Part shown: in pieces, positions 1 through 6,290 of the stretch | How positions within the stretch are numbered: position 1 is the first letter of the stretch | Layout: every line of letters starts with the position of its first letter | Assembly: GCA_023269335.1 (NCBI GenBank) | Contig: JAHFTM010000085.1 | Coordinates: 1-7,580, forward strand | DNA length: 7,580 nucleotides | Source: Chlamydiia bacterium | GTDB taxonomy: Bacteria; Chlamydiota; Chlamydiia; Chlamydiales; FEN-1388 | Reading direction: 5' to 3' | Position numbers and translations under genes: made by a program | The notes under the pieces: generated by a model | Databases searched by the model: none | What the model was told of the DNA's origin: nothing | What the model saw: the letters and a program-made list of their open reading frames with translations, nothing else

Positions 1-529
1 TACCTTCAGAGGTCTGCAGGATATGTTCCAGCTCCTCTTCAGAAAGAGGTTTTTCTACTTTCATGTAGAAAAAAAGCAGGCGTGAAAAGAAGTTGGCAAC
101 GTGGTAGATCGCATGGCGAAGTGGAGCAGAAATCTTTTGAAACCAGTCATAAAATGGAGCTGAAAATTCTGCTACTTGTTCATTAAAAAGTAGACCCAGA
201 TATTTGGGTACAAGCTCTCCGAAGACAAGCACAAGAATAAGGGGAATACCCACTTTGAAGAGCCAGCTTCCTGCCTCTTCGCTAAACAGATCAGATGATA
301 GATTCTGGACAAGGATATTGGCAATTGTGTTGAGAAGAAAAATTGTGACAAGTAAATTTTTCGATTCGCGAAGTAGCTTTGCAATTTGTCGCTTTTTTGC
401 ACTCAGATGATGACGATAGGAGCGTACTTTAGTGGCCGGTAATGAAAAAAAAGCAATTTCTGACAGCGAACAAAAACTCGAAGCTACTGTTAGTAAGAGG
501 ATTGCTGCAATCAAAATGAAAGTCATCAT
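1..529 (-). CDS. CNNM/CorC (HlyC-type) membrane transporter, N-terminal part
   Basis: This is the start of a DUF21/CNNM-domain membrane protein of the HlyC/CorC family, whose members are linked to divalent cation (Mg2+/Co2+) efflux or homeostasis. The first 176 residues lie in the window. Residues 3-18 form a hydrophobic helix leading into SLSEIAFFSL (21-30), which matches the family's 'F-S-x-S-E-x-A' signature. A second membrane segment (about 58-75) contains LLNTIAN. A third (94-112) ends in the conserved GELVPK (104-109). The segment LSEEELEHIL near residue 165 matches the link that normally precedes the paired CBS domains. Those domains and the CorC_HlyC C-terminus must lie beyond the left edge. 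Two adjacent ATG codons (529 and 526) can start it; I use the first. It begins 7 bases after the preceding gene's stop, so it is probably the last known member of a dcd-led operon. Transport specificity cannot be read from the sequence. Confidence 0.85.
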   Translation of the reverse strand, partial: MMTFILIAAILLLTVASSFCSLSEIAFFSLPATKVRSYRHHLSAKKRQIAKLLRESKNLLVTIFLLNTIANILVQNLSSDLFSEEAGSWLFKVGIPLILVLVFGELVPKYLGLLFNEQVAEFSAPFYDWFQKISAPLRHAIYHVANFFSRLLFFYMKVEKPLSEEELEHILQTSEG

Positions 530-536
530 TTACAAG

Positions 537-833
537 TCATTCGTTGGTGTAGTAGATTTTAGTGTAGCCATCAGGAACCAGTCCTAGGCCCATAATGAGT
601 GACAGCTCGATCCATTGAGGGTCATTCTGACTAGCTACTTGCAGTCTTAGCTCTGTCTGCTTTTTTTCTGCCTTACAAATCGCATTTTCTAAATCTTGAG
701 CGCGAATGCTGAGTTTCTCGATACCTTTCATCAGCCGGCAGGAGGCCTGTTCATAGAGGGCAAAGGTGACTATAGCAAAGGCCAGCACCCACCAGGAACG
801 AACGAGCTCTTTAGAGATCTGTGAAAGGTCCAT
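537..833 (-). CDS. Small bitopic coiled-coil membrane protein, FtsB/DivIC-like
   Basis: This 98-residue protein has the topology of FtsB/DivIC, the small divisome proteins that pair with FtsL. A short cytoplasmic N-terminus (1-13) is followed by one membrane helix (about 14-30, starting WWVLAFAIVTFALY). An Arg/Lys/Glu-rich heptad-like coil (about 33-69) comes next. The C-terminal motif DPQWIELSLIMGLGLVPDG (71-89), followed by YTKIYY, resembles the FtsB/DivIC ending 'D-P-x-(Y/W)-(I/L)-E-x-x-A-R-x-x-L-G-x-V-x-P-G-E-x-x-(Y/V)', although the usual A-R-E part is not kept. Its length is close to that of E. coli FtsB (103). It starts 15 bases after dcd ends and stops 7 bases before the CNNM gene, so co-transcription is likely. 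I see no clear Shine-Dalgarno. The family call is an inference from topology plus one motif; an unrelated single-pass coiled-coil protein is the alternative. Confidence 0.55.
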   Translation of the reverse strand: MDLSQISKELVRSWWVLAFAIVTFALYEQASCRLMKGIEKLSIRAQDLENAICKAEKKQTELRLQVASQNDPQWIELSLIMGLGLVPDGYTKIYYTNE

Positions 834-848
834 GAATTATACCGCAGG

Positions 849-1424
849 TTATACTGTTGGACCTACGATGCCTACTTGCTTCATATATTTGCCGTTTCTG
901 TCAGCATACGATACATCGCAAGGGGTGTCGCTTTCATAAAAGAGTACCTGAGCAATTCCTTCACCTGCGTAGATCTTCGCTGGAAGCGGGGTAGTATTAG
1001 AGATTTCAATTGTCACATAGCCTTCCCATTCTGGCTCAAAAGGGGTAACGTTGACGATGATCCCACAACGAGCATACGTTGATTTACCGATGCAAAGAGC
1101 AAGGACGTTACGCGGAATGCGAAAGTATTCCATACTGCGGGCAAGTGCAAAGGAGTTTGGTGGGATAATGCACTCCGGAGTGCAGATATCTACAAAGGCG
1201 CGGTCGCTGAAATTTTTTGGGTCGACGATGCTGTTGTTTACGTTTGTAAATACTTTAAACTCATCGGAGACACGCAAATCATAGCCAAAGCTTGAAAGCC
1301 CATAGCTTACTAACTTATGACCTGCCTCATTGTGGCGCACTAGATGGTCAACGAACGGCTCAATGATGGGCGCTTCTGCTTGATTTTGACACTTTTTGCG
1401 AATCCAACTGTCAGGCTTAATCAT
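849..1424 (-). CDS. dcd: dCTP deaminase
   Basis: This cytosolic trimeric enzyme deaminates dCTP to dUTP, feeding dUTPase and thymidylate synthesis. The protein is 191 residues (E. coli Dcd 193). The core signature is present: GKSTYAR (113-119), where Ser115 and Arg119 fit the nucleotide-binding loop, followed by [17 protein letters not shown] (127-143), where Glu140 is the expected catalytic glutamate. GEGIAQVLF (154-162) is the conserved trimer/nucleotide strand, and Y173, K179-Y180 and Q183 fit the flexible C-terminal lid. From memory, the central half is nearly the same as the Chlamydia enzyme. I chose the ATG at 1424 because the chlamydial homologue begins with an equivalent Met-x-Ile-Lys. 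A GTG at 1433 would add three residues. A strong promoter lies just upstream (1452-1480). Two short membrane-protein genes follow closely on the same strand. Nothing is missing or broken. Confidence 0.96.
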   Translation of the reverse strand: MIKPDSWIRKKCQNQAEAPIIEPFVDHLVRHNEAGHKLVSYGLSSFGYDLRVSDEFKVFTNVNNSIVDPKNFSDRAFVDICTPECIIPPNSFALARSMEYFRIPRNVLALCIGKSTYARCGIIVNVTPFEPEWEGYVTIEISNTTPLPAKIYAGEGIAQVLFYESDTPCDVSYADRNGKYMKQVGIVGPTV

Positions 1425-1451
1425 AAGATACACTCATTGTTTTTTTGGCCC

Positions 1452-1480
1452 ATCATACGGCGTGTGTGAATTTGTGTAAA
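1452..1480 (-). promoter_or_regulatory. Promoter for dcd and downstream genes
   Basis: On the minus strand, TTTACA (1480-1475; 5 of 6 to consensus) and TATGAT (1457-1452; 5 of 6) are separated by exactly 17 bases. A start of transcription near 1445 would leave a leader of about 21 bases before the dcd ATG at 1424. The site lies entirely in the 61-base gap between the Nudix stop and dcd, so dcd can be transcribed independently of the Nudix gene. It is predicted from sequence only. Confidence 0.6.
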
Positions 1481-1494
1481 CGATCCTGACGAAC

Positions 1495-2007
1495 CTACTG
1501 GTTTATGGGAAAGCCCAGGCGGGAAAGAAGGTAGCGCAAGAGAAGGATAGGGTGACATAAAATATTTTTTATAAGCGCAAAAAAGGTGATACTGGTCATT
1601 TTTTTTACGAGTGGCTCTTTGGCATTCAATAAAGCATCCTGGACCCATTCAGCATGTAAGAAGAAAAAGGGTTCTGGTAGCTTATTGAGAGGGTGAAAAG
1701 CTACTTTTTGTGTCTCTGCTTGAGGCTCAAACTTATCTGGCAGTAAAACAGTTGGGCTGCATTCAAAAACAAAGGTTTCTGCTGTTAGAAAATTGATAGG
1801 CTCATAAGTGCCCACAAGACGACTTACTGCTACTTGCAGCCCAGTCTCTTCAAACAGCTCACGTTCGACGGCGGTTGCTGCTTGTTCATTGTCCTCTATG
1901 CCGCCACCGGGCAGGACCCAAATAGGGACATCGCGGCGTTTAATGATGAGTATTTGTGAGCGATCTTTAGAAAATACTATGCCAATTGCTCCTTTCTTTA
2001 TTGTCAT
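1495..2007 (-). CDS. Nudix hydrolase
   Basis: This 170-residue Nudix-family pyrophosphohydrolase should cleave a nucleoside diphosphate linked to another group X, using Mg2+. The complete Nudix box GX5EX7REUXEEXGU occupies residues 35-57. G35, E41, R49-E50, E53-E54 and G56 are all present, and LPGGG precedes it at 32-36. The N-terminal strand (5-25) has the usual G-A-I-G-I-V-F and L-I-I-K-R-R pattern. Substrate cannot be deduced. Residues about 134-170 form an unusual hydrophobic and basic tail (HPILLLRYLLSRLG at 152-165) beyond the catalytic domain, which could associate with membrane or a partner. The ATG at 2007 is preceded only by a weak purine tract (GAGAAA). A 36-codon ORF stops 3 bases upstream, so translational coupling is possible. 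The gene sits next to dcd, and both act on nucleotide pools. Confidence 0.93.
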   Translation of the reverse strand: MTIKKGAIGIVFSKDRSQILIIKRRDVPIWVLPGGGIEDNEQAATAVERELFEETGLQVAVSRLVGTYEPINFLTAETFVFECSPTVLLPDKFEPQAETQKVAFHPLNKLPEPFFFLHAEWVQDALLNAKEPLVKKMTSITFFALIKNILCHPILLLRYLLSRLGFPINQ

Positions 2008-2010
2008 GCG

Positions 2011-2121
2011 CTAGTTTCTCTCATTTAAATGAGTGCCATAGTAGACGAGGGCAGCATGATTTTGCAAGTATGGAATGAAGCGGTGGAGCTTTTCAATAAG
2101 AAATAGTGACTTCACAGGCAT
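2011..2121 (-). CDS. Possible 36-codon ORF coupled to the Nudix gene
   Basis: An ATG-started ORF (begins MPVKSLFLIEKL, ends GTHLNERN) stops with TAG three bases before the Nudix start codon. The same frame stays open further upstream, back to the tRNA region, so it could also be the decayed end of a longer gene. I recognise no family. No Shine-Dalgarno precedes it, and a possible Nudix promoter (2067-2096) lies inside it, which argues against translation. The composition looks protein-like and the spacing to the next start is suggestive, but that is all. Confidence 0.22.
   Translation of the reverse strand: MPVKSLFLIEKLHRFIPYLQNHAALVYYGTHLNERN
2067..2096 (-). promoter_or_regulatory. Possible promoter for the Nudix gene
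   Basis: On the minus strand, TTGAAA (2096-2091; 5 of 6) and CATACT (2072-2067; 4 of 6) are 18 bases apart. This would give a leader of about 50 bases before the Nudix ATG. The -10 match is modest. Confidence 0.25.
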
Positions 2122-2181
2122 ACTTGGAGGTAAAATGGCTGTACAAGATGGAAAAATGATAGAGTAAAAGCCCAAATCGTG

Positions 2182-2187
2182 TATACT
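2182..2187 (+). promoter_or_regulatory. -10 element for tRNA-Leu
   Basis: TATACT lies 14 bases before the first base of the tRNA, so transcription would begin a few bases before the mature 5' end. That is the usual arrangement for tRNA promoters. I see no good -35 hexamer at the correct spacing. Confidence 0.4.
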
Positions 2188-2201
2188 TAGCTTCCATTTT
2201 T

Positions 2202-2283
2202 GCCCAGGTGGTGGAACTGGCAGACACGCAAGACTTAGGATCTTGTACCGTAAGGTGTGTAGGTTCGACTCCTATCCTGGGCA
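2202..2283 (+). tRNA. tRNA-Leu (anticodon UAG)
   Basis: An 82-base class II tRNA. The acceptor stem is GCCCAGG (2202-2208) with CCTGGGC (2276-2282) and an A discriminator at 2283. The D-arm region has the leucine-type GGTGGAACTGGCAGAC. The anticodon stem CAAGA/TCTTG encloses the loop CTTAGGA (2234-2240), with TAG at 2236-2238, reading CUA and other CUN leucine codons. The long variable arm folds as ACC-GTAA-GGT. The T arm contains GGTTCGACTCC, with one G-U pair at the end of its stem. No CCA is encoded, so it must be added after transcription. It reads away from the minus-strand Nudix block and towards the MEMO-family gene. Confidence 0.97.
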
Positions 2284-2294
2284 TTTTTCTTTTT
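2284..2294 (+). terminator. T-rich run after tRNA-Leu
   Basis: Two runs of five T separated by one C follow the discriminator base immediately. The tRNA acceptor and T stems could act as the hairpin. There is no separate stem-loop, so this is only a possible termination site. Confidence 0.3.
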
Positions 2295-2413
2295 AGATAA
2301 CTTCTCCAAAAATCACGCAAGCAAACTACTCAATCTACGCAGATTAAGCTTCTACATTACGCGCATTTGGTAACGCGCTGAATGTTAGAAAACCTACCTT
2401 TTTAGGATCATCT

Positions 2414-2442
2414 TTGAAATAAAAGTTAAATACGATTATGGT
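2414..2442 (+). promoter_or_regulatory. Promoter for the MEMO-family gene
   Basis: TTGAAA (2414-2419; 5 of 6) and TATGGT (2437-2442) are separated by exactly 17 bases. Transcription would start near 2449, leaving a leader of about 30 bases that contains the Shine-Dalgarno GAGGA (2465-2469), 9 bases before the ATG. The rest of the 2295-2413 gap shows no gene or strong repeat. Confidence 0.4.
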
Positions 2443-2478
2443 TCATGATTGCGCATAAGAAAATGAGGAACTCAAAAC

Positions 2479-3342
2479 ATGCAAGAAATGAAAGCTACAG
2501 CGATAGATGACTATGCCAAAGAAAGAGAAAATTTGCGTGACTATGAAATTGATGAGATTCTTAATGAAGGAAAAAAATGGAATCTTGCAGAAACCCTCAT
2601 AAGAGGGGGTAGTGCCTTATTCCCTCATACATACATTAAAGCGTGCGGTTATCAAATAGCAGCTGTTGTGCACGCGTGTTTAAACAGTGGTGCAGATCAA
2701 GTGCTTGCCCTTGGTGTACTGCATCCACTTACTGATCGATTACTTCTTTCAAGATTGCGCGAAATAAACAATCAAGACCTCTCGCAAGATAGTCTCCGTG
2801 GTATTTTAGGGCCTGGTACTGGTAGAGATCGCGCTTGGGTATCTGAATTTTCTCTTTTACATTTTTTATTTTTATGGACTGAAGAGATAAAACGGCGCGG
2901 CATTGAATCCCCTGAACTTATTATCCGCTATCCCTACTTAGTGAATAAAGAACCAGAAAACATGCCTGGAATCGATGAACTTGAAAGCATAGCTCGTGAT
3001 TCTGTTGTAGTAGCAACTTCTGATCTTTGTCATCATGGAGTAGCTTATGGACATGCTCCAAGTGAAGCGTTAGATATTTCAGAAGAGGGTGAACAGTTTG
3101 CAAAATATCAAATTCAGCAAGGACTAGATCTTCTTAGCGGAGATGACTTCAGACGCTACTATGATCATTGTCGAAAAGCCAAAAGTGATTCATGTGATGT
3201 AGGAACAGTTTTAAGATATATTTTAGGGCCTTTAAATGGGTCCATTTTAGACCTCAACTTAGTGGATGCCTCAGATTTGTACGAGGGCTCACCCGAGCCA
3301 AGCTGGGTGGCAGCAACCCTCGTCGAACTTAAGGGATTATAA
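2479..3342 (+). CDS. MEMO-family protein (AmmeMemoRadiSam protein B-like)
   Basis: This 287-residue protein is a divergent member of the MEMO1 family (human MEMO1 297 residues), whose fold resembles class III extradiol dioxygenases. Matching blocks run in family order. FPHTYIKACGYQIAA (48-62) corresponds to the human 'PHAGYTYCG' block and supplies His50. ADQVLALGVLHPLT (72-85) matches the 'GPSHHVPL' block and supplies His82. VVATSDLCHHGVAYG (177-191) matches 'VVSSDFCHWG', with Asp182 and His185. Cys239 in SDSCDVGTVL (236-245) fits the conserved cysteine of MEMO1. The end, SWVAATLVEL, matches the final strand 'SYAAGALTV'. His50, His82 and Cys239 correspond to the metal (copper/iron) ligands of human MEMO1. 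The substrate of bacterial members is unknown to me. The usual partners of the trio (AMMECR1-like and radical SAM) are not in the window. The start is supported by GAGGA 9 bases upstream; Met4 is an alternative. There is no signal peptide, so it is cytosolic. Confidence 0.82.
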   Translation: MQEMKATAIDDYAKERENLRDYEIDEILNEGKKWNLAETLIRGGSALFPHTYIKACGYQIAAVVHACLNSGADQVLALGVLHPLTDRLLLSRLREINNQDLSQDSLRGILGPGTGRDRAWVSEFSLLHFLFLWTEEIKRRGIESPELIIRYPYLVNKEPENMPGIDELESIARDSVVVATSDLCHHGVAYGHAPSEALDISEEGEQFAKYQIQQGLDLLSGDDFRRYYDHCRKAKSDSCDVGTVLRYILGPLNGSILDLNLVDASDLYEGSPEPSWVAATLVELKGL

Positions 3343-3376
3343 GAAAACAAACCTCACAGTTGTTTCCTTATAATCC
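3334..3376. terminator. Hairpin between convergent genes
   Basis: Arms 3334-3350 and 3360-3376 are 17 bases each, pair with a single mismatch, and flank a 9-base loop (ACCTCACAG). The MEMO stop codon (3340-3342) lies in the left arm. The right arm ends directly before the stop codon of the convergent gene (3377-3379). There is no long T run after the stem on either strand, so it is not a textbook intrinsic terminator. Its position suggests two-way termination or 3' end stabilisation. Confidence 0.6.
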
Positions 3377-4276
3377 TTAATCCAGTGTAAGGGGTGTGTC
3401 AGTGTTGAGCTGCTCTAAGACAACATCTACCACATCGCGTCCGTAGAACAAATTGGTAAGAATCTCTTTACACTTTGTATATTTTTTAATGAGTCGCTTC
3501 GTCTCAGAGCTTTTCTTCACTTTAAACCCACGTGGGTAAATAATATCAAATGGAGTGAAGTCATCTTTTCTATAAGAGCCACTGTTGAAATGTTTTTCAA
3601 ACCAGACAGATTCTTCTTTCAAAGAAGCAAATCCTGGAGATGGAGTGAGTAGCTCTAATGAAAACTTAGAGGTCATATGCCAGCGAAAACATGGAATTAC
3701 TGGCAATGGCAAAAGTGAGCTGTCTTTATATGAAAAAAGTTTGTCAAAACGGGCATAAAGAAGCGCATTTTCTCTTCCACAACCCAAAAGAATTCCTAGA
3801 AGTGCTTCGTCGTTGTTCAGGATATCTAGGATGTTTTTTTCAGAGGTTTCGATTTCCTGTAATAACTTTTTAGCGGTGATCTCTTCTCCAAGAGTTTTGC
3901 GGAAAAGATCTTGATTTTCGTTGAAAGTTGTAACAAAATTTTCTTTATGAATAAAAGTGGCAACACGAAATTTGGTAGCAATGCGATTCTCCTTAAATAA
4001 AAATTTATTAGAATTAAAAATGATCGTCTGCTTTTTCTTACGAAACGGGGTAGGATGCTCTGGAATATCAAAAGCTAGGGCGCGAGCGCCTATAAGTGTG
4101 TAACCAAACCCTCCTCGATGGAATAAATCAGAGAAATATTTTACGAGGCGCTCTTTTGAAGAAGCGTTGCTAGTTTCAAAACGTGTATCTTTTAAACTAT
4201 ACACATGCAAAAAATTTTCCAACCCTAACCAAAAAAATAGAGTGGAACAAAAAAGAAACAGATGTAACTTTTTCAT
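3377..4276 (-). CDS. Exported protein of unknown function, probably a chlamydial lineage family
   Basis: This 299-residue protein has a basic start (MKK) and a hydrophobic stretch to about residue 19, fitting a Sec signal peptide or an N-terminal membrane anchor. I do not see a clean signal peptidase I site. Two blocks look conserved in style: GGFGYTLIGARALAFDIP (55-72) and LGILLGCGRENALLYARF (160-177). They recall, from memory only, secreted hypothetical proteins of environmental chlamydiae that carry 'GYxLxGxKP' and 'LGILLGxGRxNAxLF' motifs. The C-terminal 50 residues are Lys-rich and helical. No catalytic motif is evident. AGGAG lies 13 bases before the ATG, which is a long spacing. The gene starts 34 bases after the small Cys-containing secreted protein and is probably co-transcribed with it. 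Function is unknown. Confidence 0.75.
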   Translation of the reverse strand: MKKLHLFLFCSTLFFWLGLENFLHVYSLKDTRFETSNASSKERLVKYFSDLFHRGGFGYTLIGARALAFDIPEHPTPFRKKKQTIIFNSNKFLFKENRIATKFRVATFIHKENFVTTFNENQDLFRKTLGEEITAKKLLQEIETSEKNILDILNNDEALLGILLGCGRENALLYARFDKLFSYKDSSLLPLPVIPCFRWHMTSKFSLELLTPSPGFASLKEESVWFEKHFNSGSYRKDDFTPFDIIYPRGFKVKKSSETKRLIKKYTKCKEILTNLFYGRDVVDVVLEQLNTDTPLTLD

Positions 4277-4310
4277 GCTGTTCTCAATACTCCTAAAAAA
4301 TTAAAATGAG

Positions 4311-4601
4311 TTAGTTTTTGACTTCAGGACATTCTCCTCCAGGATGAACAATATCGCAACGTCGGCAATAACCATACTTTTCTATGAAGTAAATACCGGA
4401 GACATAAAGTCCATTTTCATCCGAGTAAAGAGCATCAATAGGCAAAGGGTCATCATCGCCTATAAGAAGGGCAATTCCTGTGTCTGAAAGTTCAATCGCT
4501 TCTTTCGGGACATAGATTTTTTCACAAGTTTGGGCATTTACTTGGGCTAAAGAGAGGAAGGCATACACAGCGAGCGCTGTTATGAATGTAAAAATCCTCA
4601 T
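4311..4601 (-). CDS. Small secreted protein with Cx2Cx8C tail
   Basis: This 96-residue protein has a clear signal peptide: Arg2, a hydrophobic core at about 3-18, and a likely cleavage after Ala23 (VNA then QTC). The mature part is about 73 residues and acidic in its middle (IGDDDPLPIDALYSDENG at 47-64). It has four cysteines: Cys26 near the new N-terminus, then Cys79, Cys82 and Cys91 in CRRCDIVHPGGEC. The tail could be a small zinc-knuckle-like site with His86, or form disulphides after export. It has an AAGGTG Shine-Dalgarno (minus strand, complement of 4607-4612) 5 bases before the ATG, so it is probably well translated. I recognise no named family. The upstream 132-base gap (4602-4733) shows no convincing promoter. 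Confidence 0.78.
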   Translation of the reverse strand: MRIFTFITALAVYAFLSLAQVNAQTCEKIYVPKEAIELSDTGIALLIGDDDPLPIDALYSDENGLYVSGIYFIEKYGYCRRCDIVHPGGECPEVKN

Positions 4602-4733
4602 AAAGTCACCTTAGGTTAAAATTTTAAATTACGTACCAAGGAGACTACTGCTATCAAGGAATTAGTACAACATAAATGACTATTTTTTTTTAGAATGAGA
4701 GTTAGCCAGAGGCAGAAATCAGCTACTCAGCAT

Positions 4734-6257
4734 TTACTTGATTTTTTCAAAGACCTCATCATCAAACATATGAGGAATGGTAAAGGAATCTACTTTCCCC
4801 CTTTCATCAATCGTGAAGGTGATGAGCGCCTGAAAAAGAAGAGGGTCTTTCTTTGCATTTTTTGTTTCAAAACGGAAAGTATCATAATGCCAGTGGGCAA
4901 GCGACCCATTTGCGTTGAAAAGTGTGGTGTTTAGCTTTTGCGATTCATTATCAAGGCAAATAGTGATTGTCCCATAAAGATCATTGACATAAGTCCCGCT
5001 GTAGGCACTGAGGAGTAGCGTTGGCTCTGTTTGAGCAACGCGCTCTTTTTCAATGGTCTCATCTACTGCTTTGTCATAGTTGGCAACTGCCTGATCGTAG
5101 CGAAGAAGTTCTGAATGCCAGTTATAATCAGATTTTTTCAAAAATTTTTCTAAGATCGTATTTACCATAGCCTGTGGAAAGGAGGTGCAGTTGAGATTTG
5201 AAAGAACGACGATGCCCAGATTTTCTTCCGGCATAAGAGCAACATGTGCTGTCATGCCGTTGATCATGCCTCCATGTTCAATCAGTTTTTTTCCTTGAAA
5301 ATCTGATAAAAACCAACCCAGTCCATAGGTGAGAAAATGGACGCCTGGATAAAGGGTTTGAGAAAAAGATTTTGAAGGTATAATGGTTTGCGACTCATGC
5401 ATTTCATTCAGTGAGTTTTGACTGACAAGCCCTTTGATAGTGCCAAGTTGCAGCTGTAGCCATTTTGCCATGTCATGGCAGTTCGATACGATGCCGGTAG
5501 CAGGGGCGATATTATCTGTTGAATACCACTTATAAGCCATAATACATTCATTCATTCGGTAATGTGGTGAAGCTACGTTTTTTGTTTTTTCTAAAAATGA
5601 AAGCGTTGTATAGCTTTCCTTCATGTGCAAGGGAGTAAAGATTCTCGTTTCAATGAATTCGTCCCAGCTTTTGCGAGTAATTTGTGGAATTATTTCACCC
5701 GCTGCAAGGTAGAGCACATTTTGGTAGTCAAAAGAGGAGCGAAAGCTAGAAATAGGCCTTAAATATTTCAGGCGATGAATGATTGCCTGACGGTCAAACG
5801 GGGATTGATACCAAAGCAGATCGCCGTCGTGGTCTGCAAGCCCTGTTCTGTGAGCAAGAAGGTCTCGTATGGTAGCTTCAGAAGTGACGTAGTGGTCAAT
5901 AAGATAAAAATCTCGCAAGACGTCAGCTACCGACTCATCCCAAGAAATCGCATGTGTATCAACAAGCATGGCCAGAGCTGTGGCGGTAAATGCTTTTGAA
6001 CAAGAGCCTATAGCAAAAAGTGTGTGTTCATCAACTCGAGTTTCTTTTCCTAGCTGTAACACGCCGTAGCCTTTCGAAAAGATGATCGTGCCATCTTTAA
6101 CAATTGCAATGCTTGCCCCTGGTATTTGCCACTTTTGAAGTGCTTGCTCCACTTCTTGATCAAAATTTTTTGTAGAGAATTCATGGCAAAAGGCACAAGT
6201 CGTCAAGCAGATGAGAATGAAGAAAAATATAGCTAAATAATTAGTTTTACTTCGCAT
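4734..6257 (-). CDS. Beta-lactamase-fold serine hydrolase with C-terminal DUF3471-like domain
   Basis: This 507-residue exported hydrolase belongs to the class C beta-lactamase/esterase/DD-peptidase superfamily (PF00144 type). An N-terminal hydrophobic segment (7-23) serves as signal peptide. LTTC (18-21) is a poor lipobox, so cleavage type is uncertain. The catalytic motifs are all present: S-C-S-K at 85-88 (nucleophile Ser85 and general base Lys88), Y-Q-N at 178-180, and H-G-G at 328-330 in place of KTG. After a charged linker (about 385-410), residues 411-507 begin SAYSGTYVNDLYGTITI and contain HWHYDTFRF. That matches the DUF3471 domain often found behind this catalytic domain. It should act in the periplasm on a peptide, ester or amide; true beta-lactamase activity is not implied. 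No Shine-Dalgarno precedes the ATG, and a consensus TATAAT lies only 4 bases upstream of it. The ATG is kept because any later start would lose the signal peptide. Confidence 0.92.
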   Translation of the reverse strand: MRSKTNYLAIFFFILICLTTCAFCHEFSTKNFDQEVEQALQKWQIPGASIAIVKDGTIIFSKGYGVLQLGKETRVDEHTLFAIGSCSKAFTATALAMLVDTHAISWDESVADVLRDFYLIDHYVTSEATIRDLLAHRTGLADHDGDLLWYQSPFDRQAIIHRLKYLRPISSFRSSFDYQNVLYLAAGEIIPQITRKSWDEFIETRIFTPLHMKESYTTLSFLEKTKNVASPHYRMNECIMAYKWYSTDNIAPATGIVSNCHDMAKWLQLQLGTIKGLVSQNSLNEMHESQTIIPSKSFSQTLYPGVHFLTYGLGWFLSDFQGKKLIEHGGMINGMTAHVALMPEENLGIVVLSNLNCTSFPQAMVNTILEKFLKKSDYNWHSELLRYDQAVANYDKAVDETIEKERVAQTEPTLLLSAYSGTYVNDLYGTITICLDNESQKLNTTLFNANGSLAHWHYDTFRFETKNAKKDPLLFQALITFTIDERGKVDSFTIPHMFDDEVFEKIK

Positions 6258-6261
6258 GGTA

Positions 6262-6290
6262 ATTATAAAAAAGTGTAAATTAAATGTTTA
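6262..6290 (-). promoter_or_regulatory. Promoter abutting the serine hydrolase start codon
   Basis: On the minus strand, TAAACA (6290-6285; 4 of 6) and a perfect TATAAT (6267-6262) are 17 bases apart. Transcription would begin at about the ATG itself (first base 6257). This implies a leaderless message, or a promoter that is not the one used for this gene. The -35 overlaps a palindrome. Confidence 0.4.

Noticed and set aside
1051..1284. Plus-strand ORFs inside the dcd gene
   Set aside because: They are antisense to a highly conserved enzyme and show no protein family features.
2202..2283. tRNA-Leu as an attachment site for an integrated element
   Set aside because: No direct repeat of the tRNA 3' end and no integrase gene are visible in the window, so integration at this tRNA is not supported.
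2093..2320. 75-residue minus-strand ORF across the tRNA
   Set aside because: It runs antisense through the whole tRNA-Leu gene and matches no family; it is a chance open frame.
2330..2400. Repeated ACGCGC motifs as an operator or CRISPR-like repeat
   Set aside because: There are only two 6-base copies with no regular spacing or further units; this is easily explained by chance.
4695..4734. Hairpin (GAGTTAGC with GCTACTC) after the serine hydrolase as its terminator
   Set aside because: The stem has a bulge and a 15-base loop. In the gene's direction it is followed by a run of A, not T, so it does not look like an intrinsic terminator.
4734..6257. True beta-lactamase (antibiotic resistance)
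   Set aside because: The S-x-x-K, Y-x-N, H-G-G set plus a DUF3471-like tail is typical of broad esterase/peptidase relatives. Nothing in the sequence singles out beta-lactam hydrolysis.
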